NCBI GenBank assembly: GCA_021808545.1
Contig: JAKBBM010000009.1
Coordinates: forward strand, 1 to 49,983
Length of the DNA stretch: 49,983 nucleotides
Source: Pseudomonadota bacterium
Lineage (GTDB): Bacteria > Pseudomonadota > Alphaproteobacteria > Acetobacterales > Acetobacteraceae
Reading direction: 5' to 3'
Shown piece after piece: positions 32,281 through 41,210 of this stretch (positions are counted from its first letter, which is position 1; the number at the start of each line of letters is the position of its first letter). The notes beneath the pieces are model-generated. The model was not told the origin of the DNA and made no database searches. It saw nothing but the letters and a program-made list of their open reading frames with translations. Position numbers and translations under genes: made by a program.

Positions 32281-35010
32281 TCATATTCGCAACAAATGGT
32301 CGTTAATGCGCGCCGCCGGCAATCCCAGCGGCAAAACCAGCCCGCGCCCCGTGGCCCGTATGCGCTCAGCCTGCGCGCCCAGATCGAATACCACGGAAAC
32401 CAGCCCCGCATTCCAGGCCTCGCTGAGCGCGAAACACCAGGTTTCCGGCCAGATCGAGGGCAGAAAGGCGAGGTCAGGCGCAAGGCTTGCAATCAGCGGG
32501 CCGGCCTCACCCTCTTGATAATGGCCGGTGACAAAAATGCCCGCTTGCAGCAGCCGTGCATCGTCAGCACTGCCGCCGATCACGCAAAATTCAAGCGGCA
32601 GGCGGCGGGTTTGCGCATCTATGGCGCAGTCCAGCAGCAGATCGAACCCCTTGGCCGGGCCAATGCCGCCAATCACCGCCACGCGCCGCCGGGTCTGGCG
32701 TGGCGGTATGAGGCGTTTTGGCGCCGAATCGTCCTCCCAGGCGCGCACCACTGGGCGCAGACTGGGAAAATGCCGCTTTAGCCGGCGTGCGGCATCAATT
32801 GAGGGCACGGTCACGGTTGCCGCCGCCGCGAATTCCTGGGCGGAGCGGGTGCGTAATTGCCGCACGGTTAGGCGCTCATGCACCCCGGCCCGATCGCGCG
32901 CGCAGCAGCGGCGGCAGCTTGCCTCATCGGGCTCGCCGCAATAGCGCAGTGGACTGTCGGGCGTTGCGCGGTTGAGCAAATTAACCCTTGGGCAGAAGCT
33001 CGCATAATCATGCACCACGAGGTCGAGCGGCACATCCAAAAGCCTGGCCAGATCGCGCAGGCTTTCATGTTGGCCAAGCATATGGTGGCGCACCACGCGG
33101 GCCACCTGTAAATCCCGCAGCAGCGCCAGTAATGCCGGCATGGCGCCGGGCAGAGTAAAGCTTAGGTTGGGATAGGCGCAGGGATCGCCAGCTGAGAGCT
33201 GGGCCGGCCAGGGATAGGGGGTTTTGGCCGGATTTTTGGGAAAGGCGGTGGCTAGCAGCAACGGGGCCAAACCTTGGGTGCGCAGGGCCTCCATATCGGC
33301 CGTTACCTGCCGCGCCACTCCGCCGCCATGGCTGTGCGAGATCAGCAGCAGCGCCTCGCGCCCGGCGCATTCCTCCCGCAGCCGGGCCGCATCCAGCGCC
33401 TGGCGGTAAGGGCGCAGCGGGTCCGCCGCCATATGCGCCATCACCAGCTCATGATAGCCCGGATGCAGCTGGTTGAGCAGGGCGAGGTTGCGCATGGTCA
33501 GCCCGCGCGTGGCGACGCGGAAGGACACACCACCACGATGCGCGACATAAGCGCCCATGGCGGCCATGTGCTGGAAGCCCAAGGCGCGGGCGCGCAGGCA
33601 GAAATCATTTTCCTCGCCATACCCTTGAGCGAAAATTTCACCCCGCAGCTTGCCTGTCGCGGCCAGGCAATCATGCCGCAGATATAGGCAAAACCCGACC
33701 CCGGTTGGGATTTTCACGGCGGCACGCTTATTCGTGGCCCGCGCCAGATTTTGCAGATGGCAGGTAGCGGCCAGATCCGGCATGGGGTTGCCGCCCTCCG
33801 GGTTGGGGTAGCTGCAAATCGTCGCCTCGTTCGAGAGCGGGGTAACAGTGCCGGTGGCGGCATGTGCATAGGCCACGTCGCGCAAGGTCTCTACGGCGCC
33901 GGGGGGGAGCAGAATATCGCTATTGAGCAACAGCACATCGCGCCCGTGGGCCACGGCAAGTCCTGTATTCACCGCCGCGCAAAAGCCAAGATTGCGCTCA
34001 TGCCGCAGCAGGGTAATGCGTTTTTGCGCGGCCAGCTGGTCCAGCCAGCGCGCAAGGCCGGGTTCGGGGGTTGCGTCATCCACCACGATAAGGCGTGCCC
34101 GCCTCGGTGCCGCGTCCAGTACCGACGCCAGGGCCGCCTTGGTTTCCGCCATCCCGGCATAAACGGGCATGATAAGGGTAAGCGGCGCGCGCGGTGGAAT
34201 ACGGCCAGGCGGTGGCGCGGGCATTGCGGCGACCGGGATTGGCGCGGCTTGCAGCGGGCGCGGATCGAGCGGGCTACCCATAATATCGCACCCATCTGGC
34301 CCGCGTAAGCAAAAGGGCGGGATCAGCCCGCGCAGAGCGCGCGGTGGAATGCGGAACCGGTGGCGGGGCAGGAAGGGGGCGTCATCATCCGGGGGCAAAG
34401 GCGGGCCAAAGCGCACACGCCGCGTTTGTCCGGCGGCATCGTGCAAAGTGAGTTCGGGTGGCGTATCGGGCCAGGCCGGACGGCAGGCCCAGCCGCTAAT
34501 ACCCGTGCTAATCCAACTGGCTAGGCCCTCCACACGCATGAGCGCGGCCTGGTCGGGGCTGGCGCCCAGCAGCCGTCCCTTGCCCCGGCGGATGCTCCGG
34601 CCATCGGGGCTGAGCGCCTGAAACCCGCCATACCCCGCAGCGCGCGCCACATGCGCGGCAAAAGCGCTAAATCCCGCGTCCTCCGCCTGGCAATGGCGGA
34701 TCAGCAGCTTGTGTAACGCGGCGGCGGCCTGCGTGCTGTTGCCTTGTTTGTCAAAGGCCAGGGCTAAACCTAGCCAGCTTGCGGCAATGTCCCAGCGGGC
34801 GCTTAAAGGCTCCAGAAGTTCAATCGCCCGGGCAAGCTCGGTCTTTGTGCCGGTTAACAGGCTCTGTGCCAAATCTAGCGCGATGCGCGGATCTTCCGGC
34901 GCCAGGCGCAATGCGCGCTCCAGCCAATACCGTGCCTTGGGCCCTGTCTGCCGCCCGTTGGCCCAGGCGGTGGCGGCGCTGGCCGGATCGTCTGGTCCGG
35001 GCGGTTTCAT
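32281..35010 (-). CDS. Multidomain glycosyltransferase: TPR - GT2 - GT4
   Basis: 909 residues from the ATG at 35010, seven bases after the Sel1 gene stop. A longer frame to 35160 would overlap that gene. Residues ~20-130 are TPR-like helices. Residues ~270-520 are a GT2 (GT-A) domain with LTLIMPVYAGMAETKAALAS, VVDDATPEPG, LLLNSDILLPPG (NSD in place of DxD) and EENDFCLRARALG. Residues ~560-905 resemble GT4 (GT-B) with LLISHSHGGGVARQV, the Cys cluster YCGEPDEASCRRCCARDR, and VIGGIGPAKGFDLLLDCA. Two transferase modules in one chain suggest it adds at least two sugars in sequence. TPR-linked transferases often glycosylate proteins, but the target is not shown. Confidence 0.82.
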   Translation of the reverse strand: MKPPGPDDPASAATAWANGRQTGPKARYWLERALRLAPEDPRIALDLAQSLLTGTKTELARAIELLEPLSARWDIAASWLGLALAFDKQGNSTQAAAALHKLLIRHCQAEDAGFSAFAAHVARAAGYGGFQALSPDGRSIRRGKGRLLGASPDQAALMRVEGLASWISTGISGWACRPAWPDTPPELTLHDAAGQTRRVRFGPPLPPDDDAPFLPRHRFRIPPRALRGLIPPFCLRGPDGCDIMGSPLDPRPLQAAPIPVAAMPAPPPGRIPPRAPLTLIMPVYAGMAETKAALASVLDAAPRRARLIVVDDATPEPGLARWLDQLAAQKRITLLRHERNLGFCAAVNTGLAVAHGRDVLLLNSDILLPPGAVETLRDVAYAHAATGTVTPLSNEATICSYPNPEGGNPMPDLAATCHLQNLARATNKRAAVKIPTGVGFCLYLRHDCLAATGKLRGEIFAQGYGEENDFCLRARALGFQHMAAMGAYVAHRGGVSFRVATRGLTMRNLALLNQLHPGYHELVMAHMAADPLRPYRQALDAARLREECAGREALLLISHSHGGGVARQVTADMEALRTQGLAPLLLATAFPKNPAKTPYPWPAQLSAGDPCAYPNLSFTLPGAMPALLALLRDLQVARVVRHHMLGQHESLRDLARLLDVPLDLVVHDYASFCPRVNLLNRATPDSPLRYCGEPDEASCRRCCARDRAGVHERLTVRQLRTRSAQEFAAAATVTVPSIDAARRLKRHFPSLRPVVRAWEDDSAPKRLIPPRQTRRRVAVIGGIGPAKGFDLLLDCAIDAQTRRLPLEFCVIGGSADDARLLQAGIFVTGHYQEGEAGPLIASLAPDLAFLPSIWPETWCFALSEAWNAGLVSVVFDLGAQAERIRATGRGLVLPLGLPAARINDHLLRI

Positions 35011-35017
35011 GGCCTCG

Positions 35018-36796
35018 TCATTCTTGTGCTGGCGGCGGCTCCGCGGTGCCCGGTGCAGGCAGGCTGGCAAGTTCGGCCTGTGCCTCTTCCAGCCCTGCCT
35101 GGGCCGCCTGGGTAAAGCACGTGCGCGCGCCCTCGATATTGATCGGTGTTGCGATACCAAGGCGCAGATATTTTCCCACCATCAGGGCGGCGCGCGCATG
35201 GCCGCGCTCGGCCGCTTGCGCATACCAGGCCAGGGACACGGCGCGGTCGGTGGGAATGTCGTGCCCGCCGCCATACAGGGCGCCCAGCGCGAACATTGCC
35301 TCGGTCCTGTTTTGGGCGGCGGCTTGCTCAAAAAGCTGGCGCGCGGCCTCATCGTCGCGCGGGCCGCCAAGCCCTTGGACCAGCAGGGCGGCAAGGTCGA
35401 TCAGCGCGTCGGCCATATTCGTCTGGGCCGCCTTACGCAGCCAGATGCGCGCCTCGGCGAAATCCTGCGCCACGCCGCGTCCTTCCATCAGCATCCGGCC
35501 ATAACGGTATTGCGCGTTCACCACCCCTTCGGCGGCGCGGCGGAACCAGTGCGCGGCGCGAGCATCGTCGCGCGCCATGCCCATCCCCTCGGCCAGACAC
35601 ACGGCATAATTATACGCGCCAACCAGATCGCCGGATTCAGCGGCCTGTTCGAACCATTCATGCACCGGGGCGGCGGTGGTGATGCGCGGATTGAGCTGGC
35701 CGCGGCGTTGCAAGCCCGCAAGCTCGGCCTGGGCCGCGCTATTGCCGGCCTCGGCTGCCATGCGCAGCCATTTTGCCGCCTCATCGGCATCGCGTGGTAC
35801 GCCACCCGCACCGGTTAGATAGAGCAAGCCGAGCGCCTTGGCGGCTTCGGCCTGCCCGCCCTCGGCCGCCAGGCGAAACCAAGTCGCGGCCTCTGCATAA
35901 TTTGGGGGCAGCTCATCATCGCCGCGCGCATAAATATCGCCGACAATACCGGCGGCATGGCTATCGCCGGCCAGGGCGGCGCGGCGCAGCCAGGTTTCGC
36001 CCTCCAGCTTGTTCTGCTTGATGCCAAGCCCCTGCAACAGCATGAAACCGTATTTGCCCTGGGCTTCGCGGATGCCCGCCTTGGCCGCGATACCGTAATG
36101 ATGCGCGGCCAAGCCCAGATCGGTCAGCACGCCGACGGCGGTCTCATAAATGATGCCGAGATAATAATGGCCCAGCGGCAAATCGGCCTCGGCGGCTTTA
36201 CGGATATGCTCGACCCCGGCAAAGGTCGGCTCGTCCGACGTGGCATCGGCGAGCAGCGCCAGCCCATACCCCAGATGCCCTTGCGGCCGGTCGGATTCGG
36301 CCGCGCGCTTGTACCAAAAGGTGGCCTTGTCCTTATCGCGCAGCTCTTCTGGCCCGGTGGTGTAGATAAAGCCGGCCAGTGCCTGGGCATCGCCATCGCC
36401 CGCTTCGCCAGCGGCCACCGCCCAGCGCAGCGCGGTTTCCATGTCCGGCTTGTCGGTGGCGACCTCGCTGAACAGGTCTAAGCCCGCCGCCTCGGCCTTG
36501 AAGCCGCTGGCATAAAGCCCGGCGAGCTGGCTTTGCGCGATTATATCGCCAGCCTCGGCCGCGCGGGTGAACCAGCGCACCGCCTCTGGCACGCTGCGCA
36601 GCCCTGGCCCCTCGCCGGAAAGATAGCACAGGCCAAGTTCGCGCGCGGCCACCGTCAGCCCGGCTTCGGCCGCCACCGAAAGCAGGCGGAAGGCCCGCTC
36701 ATGCTGTTGCTGCGCACGCAACTCCAAGGCTCGGGCGAGCGCCTTTGGTGGCGTGCGCGCGGCGAGCTTGTCGCCCAGAGAGAATTTAACGGCCAT
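35018..36796 (-). CDS. Long Sel1-like repeat protein
   Basis: 592 residues built almost entirely of Sel1-like (SLR) repeats of about 36 residues, at least a dozen of them. Repeated signatures are LGLCYLSGEG, WFRRAAEGVVNAQYRYGRML and WLRMAAEAGNSAAQAELAGL. SLR solenoids are protein-protein interaction scaffolds. No signal peptide or membrane segment is seen, so it is probably cytoplasmic. It lies seven bases after the HlyD-type gene and seven bases before the glycosyltransferase, which makes it a candidate adaptor between the exporter and the sugar transferases. Confidence 0.85.
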   Translation of the reverse strand: MAVKFSLGDKLAARTPPKALARALELRAQQQHERAFRLLSVAAEAGLTVAARELGLCYLSGEGPGLRSVPEAVRWFTRAAEAGDIIAQSQLAGLYASGFKAEAAGLDLFSEVATDKPDMETALRWAVAAGEAGDGDAQALAGFIYTTGPEELRDKDKATFWYKRAAESDRPQGHLGYGLALLADATSDEPTFAGVEHIRKAAEADLPLGHYYLGIIYETAVGVLTDLGLAAHHYGIAAKAGIREAQGKYGFMLLQGLGIKQNKLEGETWLRRAALAGDSHAAGIVGDIYARGDDELPPNYAEAATWFRLAAEGGQAEAAKALGLLYLTGAGGVPRDADEAAKWLRMAAEAGNSAAQAELAGLQRRGQLNPRITTAAPVHEWFEQAAESGDLVGAYNYAVCLAEGMGMARDDARAAHWFRRAAEGVVNAQYRYGRMLMEGRGVAQDFAEARIWLRKAAQTNMADALIDLAALLVQGLGGPRDDEAARQLFEQAAAQNRTEAMFALGALYGGGHDIPTDRAVSLAWYAQAAERGHARAALMVGKYLRLGIATPINIEGARTCFTQAAQAGLEEAQAELASLPAPGTAEPPPAQE

Positions 36797-36803
36797 CGTC
36801 CGA

Positions 36804-38216
36804 TTACGGCTCGTGCATGCTGTTATAGGCGATCGGCGCCAGGCGCGAGAAGAAGTAGCTGAGAATGCTCTGTTTGCCGACGATCACATCCGCCTGAATC
36901 GGCATGCCCGGGACCAGGCGGAAGCCCGGCGGCACGTTATGCAGGTTCAGCACATCGAGCGAAATTTGCGCCCTGTAATAGAGATTGCGCGGCGAATTAG
37001 GCAGCGGCGCACCATTCACGCTGGAACTTTGCTGGTCTTGCGGGTTGATGCTCTCAGGGCTGATCGCGGTGACCGTGCCCTTGGCGGTGCCGTAGAGCAG
37101 CGGGTCCAGGGTCTGGAATTTGATCGTCACTTTATCGCCGACATGAACATAGCCCGATTCCGAGGCATCGATATCGGCTTTCACGGTGAAGGGCGCATCG
37201 ACCGGGGCCAGCTCCATGAGCTCCTGGCCGGGCTGCAGGATCGAGCCGACCGAGACCGAGGCAACCGATTGCACGACGGCATCTTGCGGCGCGGTGAGGT
37301 CGACGAGCTGATGGTTCAGTTGGGCCTTGGTCAGCTGCTGCTGGGCTTGCGCCAGATTATTGAGCGCGGTGGCGAGCTGAGTGGAGATTTGCGCCTTCCA
37401 TTGTTGCGAGAAACTGTCGCGCTGTGCCTCAACCGCCGCCAGCTGGCGTTCATCGGCCTGGGCCGAGGATTGGGCGTTGGATAATTCGGCCTGAATATTC
37501 ACCCGGTCATCGGTCGCGGACAATGTGCTGAGCTTACTGCCAACCTGCAGTTTTTGCAGGTCCTTGCGCATGTTTTCGACATGGGTGGCGATGGCCAGGC
37601 GCTGCTTATAATAAGTGGCCTGATCCTGGTAGCCCTTGATCTCCGTCTTCAGCTGATTGATCTGCTGCTGGTAGTTCTGCATCGTGTAATTATATTGGCC
37701 GGTTTGCTGGTCGTAGGTTTGCAGCTGCAGCGCGGCATAGGGATTGGTTGAATCCGGCACGTAGGGTTTGCCGTCTTCCTGGGCCTGCAACTGGGCGACC
37801 TGGGCGGCGTAATTCTGCTCCTGTTGGGTGAGCGAGGTCAGATCCGCCGCGGCATAGGTGGGGTTCAGGGTTGCCAGAACCTGCCCCTTGGAGACGAACT
37901 CGCCCGGATGCACCTTGATATCGTTGATGATGGAGCTCTGGTTGAACACCTGGATGCTGTAATTCGGGCTGGTTGAGCTGAGCACGCCATTGCCGGTGAC
38001 CAGTTTTTCGACCTTCATGGTGCCGGCCGCGATGAAGACGGCGGCCACCAGCGCCGCCACGATATAGGCGGTGAACCGGGATGTAAGTGGCAGCGGCGTG
38101 GCGACGATGGCGGCGGTGGGCGACTGGAATTCCAGAACGGCGAGCGGCAGGGGCTCCTCGGCTGGAACCAGGGCCCGGTTAGCGGCCTTGGGTAAGAGCT
38201 GGCGGAGCTTCGGCAT
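36804..38216 (-). CDS. Type I secretion membrane-fusion protein (HlyD family)
   Basis: Periplasmic adaptor linking an inner-membrane ABC exporter to a TolC-type outer-membrane channel. About 470 residues from the ATG at 38216 (AAGGA 7 bases upstream). A single membrane helix lies at about residues 44-64. A lipoyl-like half follows (GEFVSKGQVLATLNPTYAAA), then a long alpha-helical hairpin rich in Gln (LTQQEQNYAAQVAQLQAQED), and the closing lipoyl and beta-barrel segments (VGSILQPGQELMELAPVDAP). It overlaps the exporter gene by 38 bases. No outer-membrane TolC homologue is encoded in the window. Confidence 0.9.
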   Translation of the reverse strand: MPKLRQLLPKAANRALVPAEEPLPLAVLEFQSPTAAIVATPLPLTSRFTAYIVAALVAAVFIAAGTMKVEKLVTGNGVLSSTSPNYSIQVFNQSSIINDIKVHPGEFVSKGQVLATLNPTYAAADLTSLTQQEQNYAAQVAQLQAQEDGKPYVPDSTNPYAALQLQTYDQQTGQYNYTMQNYQQQINQLKTEIKGYQDQATYYKQRLAIATHVENMRKDLQKLQVGSKLSTLSATDDRVNIQAELSNAQSSAQADERQLAAVEAQRDSFSQQWKAQISTQLATALNNLAQAQQQLTKAQLNHQLVDLTAPQDAVVQSVASVSVGSILQPGQELMELAPVDAPFTVKADIDASESGYVHVGDKVTIKFQTLDPLLYGTAKGTVTAISPESINPQDQQSSSVNGAPLPNSPRNLYYRAQISLDVLNLHNVPPGFRLVPGMPIQADVIVGKQSILSYFFSRLAPIAYNSMHEP

Positions 38217-40464
38217 CGTCGAGTCCTTCGGGGGCGAGATGGCGGTTCTGCTGGAACCACAGATGACGGTAGATCGCACAACGTTCAACGAGTTCGTGAT
38301 GCGTGCCCAAATCGACCATGCGGCCGCGGTCGAGCACCATGATCAGGTCGCAATCAAGCAGCGAGGAGAGCCGGTGTGAGACGATAACCATGGTCCGGCC
38401 CTTGGCGATGCGGGTGATGTTCGCATTCACCAGCGCCTCGCTCTCGGGGTCGAGCGCGGAGGTTGCCTCGTCCATGATCAGGATTTTCGGGTCTGAGATC
38501 AGCGCGCGGGCAATGGCCAGGCGCTGCTTCTGCCCGCCCGAGAGGTTGGGCGAGCCTTCCTGAATAAACGTGTCATAGCCGTTGGGCATGCGCTCGATGA
38601 ATTCTTCGGCCCCGGCCAGGCGCGCCGCGCGCACCGCATCCTCGAAGGACAGGCCCGGCCGCCCGGCGATGATATTGTCGCGGATCGAGCCGCGGAACAG
38701 GAAATTATCCTGCAGCACCATGCCGAAATTCTTGCGCAGATGCCGCAGATTGATCTCGCGCATATCATTGCCGTCAATCTTGATGGCGCCGCTATAGTCG
38801 CGGTTGATGCCTTGCAGCAGGCGGGTGACGGTGGATTTACCCGAGCCCGAGCGCCCGACCAGCCCAAGCATGGTGCCGGCCGGTATCCTGAAGCTGAGCT
38901 TGTCCAGGGCAGGGGTCTTGGCACCTTCATATTTGAAGACGACATCGTCGAACTCGATTTCGCCTTCAAACCGCGGCCGCAACCCGTGGGTGAGGGCGTA
39001 TTTTTCGTTCGGGCGGTTGAGCACGCTGCCGACGACGCCGATCGAGGTTTGCGCCTTTTGCACATCCTCGATAATGCCGGCCAAGCTGACCAAAGGCCCG
39101 GCCACCCGCCCGCCCAGCAGCATGAAGCCGGTGAGCGCGCTGGCGTCGATGGCATTGTTGCTGTGCACGGCGATATAGGCGCCAAGTGTCAGGGCGCCAT
39201 ACATGCAATAGCGCTGCAACGGCATGCTGAGCGTGGCCGGCCAGTTGGCGAGGCGGTTGATCTCGATCTGCAATTGCGCGGTTTCGGCGACGCGGCGGTC
39301 CCAGTCGGCGGAGCGGGTTGGTTCCAGCGCCAGGGCCTTCACGGTCTTGATGCCATAGACCGTTTCCACCAGTACCGAGCCTTTTTGCGATTCCGCCTGG
39401 ATGACCTCGCCGGTTTTGTGCGCGAGCGGACGCAGAAACATGGTAATGATGGCGGCCATGAGGGCCGCGGCGATGACCACGGTCCAGGCCAATGTCGCAT
39501 TAATGTAGAACAGCACAGGCAGCAGGATTGAGAGCATGAATAAGTCGATGAACGTGTTCATCAGCTTACCGGTCAGGAACTGGCGCACCTCGCGGATCTG
39601 GTTGATCTTATAGGTGGTCTCACCGGCCTGGTTGCGCTCGAAATATTCGATCGGCAGGGACAGTAGCCGGTCAAAGATCAGCAGATTGAGCCGGGCATCG
39701 AGCTTGGCGGCGAGGATCACCTCCATCATCTTGCGGCCCCAGCTCAAGATCATCTCGAAGATGACGGCGATGATCAGCAGAACGATGATGAGGTTGAGCG
39801 TGTCCTTGCTATGAAATTGCAGCACGGTGCCGATGGTGCGCATCACGATGAGAATGGGCACCAGGCTAAGGATGGTGAGGGTGATGGAGCTGATGGCGAT
39901 GTCGCGCAGGATCCGGCGGTCGCCCCAGACCAGCTTCGCGATCAGGCCAATATTGAACACGACTTCGTCACCGCCGCCAGCACGGCTGGCGCGCACCAGC
40001 AAGGCGCCGCCGCTCCAGACCTGCTTTAAGCGCAGCTCATCCACGGCGATCACCGGATCTGACGGGCCGCCGCGCGGATCGCGCAGGAACAGGAGTTGCT
40101 TTTCCTTGTTCCGCCCCACGACAATGGCGGCGCCGCCATCATCGAGCAGCAGGATGATGGGCGCCGGATCGTCGATCTTGATCAGCTGGCGGAAATTCAT
40201 CGGCACGCCGCGCGCCCAGAGCCCGGCCTCGCGCAGCCATTCAATCAGCACGGGCGGCGAGGGGGCCGGTTCATCCGGGCGCAGGCGCAGGCTTTCCAAA
40301 TCCATTTCCACGCCATGATAGCGCGCGACATTCATCACCGCGGCCAGGCGCGCCTGGGTCTGGGGGGTGGCATTGATCGCCGCGTCATCGAGGGCGGCGA
40401 CATCCGGATTCGCGGCACCATGGCTTCCGGCGCCCGCTCCAGGGGTGCGCGCTGTGTCGTTCAT
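38179..40464 (-). CDS. Type I secretion ABC transporter with degenerate C39 domain
   Basis: 761 residues. Residues ~30-155 form a C39-peptidase-like domain without the catalytic Cys or the usual His, as in HlyB-type exporters where it recognises substrate and does not cleave it. A membrane domain of about six helices follows (~185-460). The nucleotide-binding domain has Walker A GLVGRSGSGKST, signature NLSGGQKQRLAIARAL and Walker B KILIMDEATSALDPE, with LVIVSHRLSSLLDC-like switch sequence near the end. It is the first gene of the leftward operon. Its substrate should be a protein with an uncleaved C-terminal signal, and no RTX-repeat protein is in the window. Confidence 0.9.
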   Translation of the reverse strand: MNDTARTPGAGAGSHGAANPDVAALDDAAINATPQTQARLAAVMNVARYHGVEMDLESLRLRPDEPAPSPPVLIEWLREAGLWARGVPMNFRQLIKIDDPAPIILLLDDGGAAIVVGRNKEKQLLFLRDPRGGPSDPVIAVDELRLKQVWSGGALLVRASRAGGGDEVVFNIGLIAKLVWGDRRILRDIAISSITLTILSLVPILIVMRTIGTVLQFHSKDTLNLIIVLLIIAVIFEMILSWGRKMMEVILAAKLDARLNLLIFDRLLSLPIEYFERNQAGETTYKINQIREVRQFLTGKLMNTFIDLFMLSILLPVLFYINATLAWTVVIAAALMAAIITMFLRPLAHKTGEVIQAESQKGSVLVETVYGIKTVKALALEPTRSADWDRRVAETAQLQIEINRLANWPATLSMPLQRYCMYGALTLGAYIAVHSNNAIDASALTGFMLLGGRVAGPLVSLAGIIEDVQKAQTSIGVVGSVLNRPNEKYALTHGLRPRFEGEIEFDDVVFKYEGAKTPALDKLSFRIPAGTMLGLVGRSGSGKSTVTRLLQGINRDYSGAIKIDGNDMREINLRHLRKNFGMVLQDNFLFRGSIRDNIIAGRPGLSFEDAVRAARLAGAEEFIERMPNGYDTFIQEGSPNLSGGQKQRLAIARALISDPKILIMDEATSALDPESEALVNANITRIAKGRTMVIVSHRLSSLLDCDLIMVLDRGRMVDLGTHHELVERCAIYRHLWFQQNRHLAPEGLDDAEAPPALTQGR

Positions 40465-40479
40465 GCGGTCTCAGCCCTC

Positions 40480-40662
40480 TTTCAGGTCGGCCTAATATTC
40501 CCGGTTGACTGTCCAGCCGGCTCTGGCCCGCTTATGCCTGAAAACGGTGTTTCAGTACAACGTCCATGCGGCAAGGTCTCATATTGCGATATATGTATCT
40601 GAAAATGATGTCAGGCCCGTGCAAATTTGTTTGCCCGGGCGCGTGGGGCGCCTGCTTTTCAG
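40480..40662. promoter_or_regulatory. Five CTGAAA/TTTCAG hexamers in the intergenic region before the secretion operon
   Basis: The hexamer occurs at 40480 (minus), 40538 (plus), 40550 (minus), 40599 (plus) and 40657 (minus). The second and third form a perfect inverted repeat CTGAAA-N6-TTTCAG. Three of the five extend to CCTGAAA. The stretch between the divergent exporter and acetyltransferase genes (40465-40712) contains no gene. Repeated sites in both orientations suggest an operator array, with one copy lying just upstream of the exporter start codon. The counts are seen, and binding by any regulator is inference. Confidence 0.4.
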
Positions 40663-40712
40663 GCTTGGCCGGATTTGCCATGCTGTGAATGAAGAGGGAG
40701 ACGCGACACGGT

Positions 40713-41204
40713 ATGAAAATCACGGATGCGGCCGCGGCCGACTTGCCCGGCATTCAGGCGATTTATGCGCATCATGTGCTGCATGGCACCGGCACGTTCG
40801 AGGATGTGCCGCCAGCCTTGGAGGAGATGCAAGCGCGTCTGGCCGCTAACCGCGAGATGGGATTGGCCTGGCTGGTGGCGCGCGATGAATCTGGCCTGCT
40901 CGGCTTTGGTTATTACGCGCCATTTAGGGACCGGGCGGCTTATCGCACCACGGTGGAGGACAGTGTTTATGTGCGCGAAGGCGTGCGTGGACAGGGGGTT
41001 GGCAAGGCCATTGTCGGCGCGCTTATCGAACGGGCGCAGGCCGCCGGCTTTCAGCAAATGCTGGCGCTCATCGGTGATTCGGAAAACACTGCCTCGATTG
41101 GTGTGCATGCCAGCCTGGGGTTCCAACAGGTTGGCATCATGCGCAAGGTCGGCTTTAAGCTTGAACGCTGGCTGGATGTGGTGCTGATGCAACGGGCTTT
41201 ATAG
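40713..41204 (+). CDS. GNAT acetyltransferase of the phosphinothricin/methionine-sulfoximine type
   Basis: About 163 residues with the Pat/MnaT pattern: IQAIYAHHVLHGTGTFEDVP at the N-terminus, GYYAPFRDRAAYRTTVEDSV in the centre, VREGVRGQGVGKAIVGALIE as the acetyl-CoA loop, and SLGFQQVGIMRKVGFK near the end. Family members acetylate phosphinothricin, methionine sulfoximine or related amino acids. The ATG at 40713 gives the family N-terminus, and an ATG at 40689 is the alternative. It is convergent with the glutamine synthetase-like gene, whose enzyme class is the target of such inhibitors. This pairing is suggestive only. Confidence 0.85.
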   Translation: MKITDAAAADLPGIQAIYAHHVLHGTGTFEDVPPALEEMQARLAANREMGLAWLVARDESGLLGFGYYAPFRDRAAYRTTVEDSVYVREGVRGQGVGKAIVGALIERAQAAGFQQMLALIGDSENTASIGVHASLGFQQVGIMRKVGFKLERWLDVVLMQRAL

Positions 41205-41210
41205 CGCGCC

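Noticed and set aside
38179-40464. The exporter as a bacteriocin-processing C39 peptidase transporter
   Set aside because: The N-terminal domain lacks the catalytic Cys and the expected His, so it fits the non-cleaving HlyB type.
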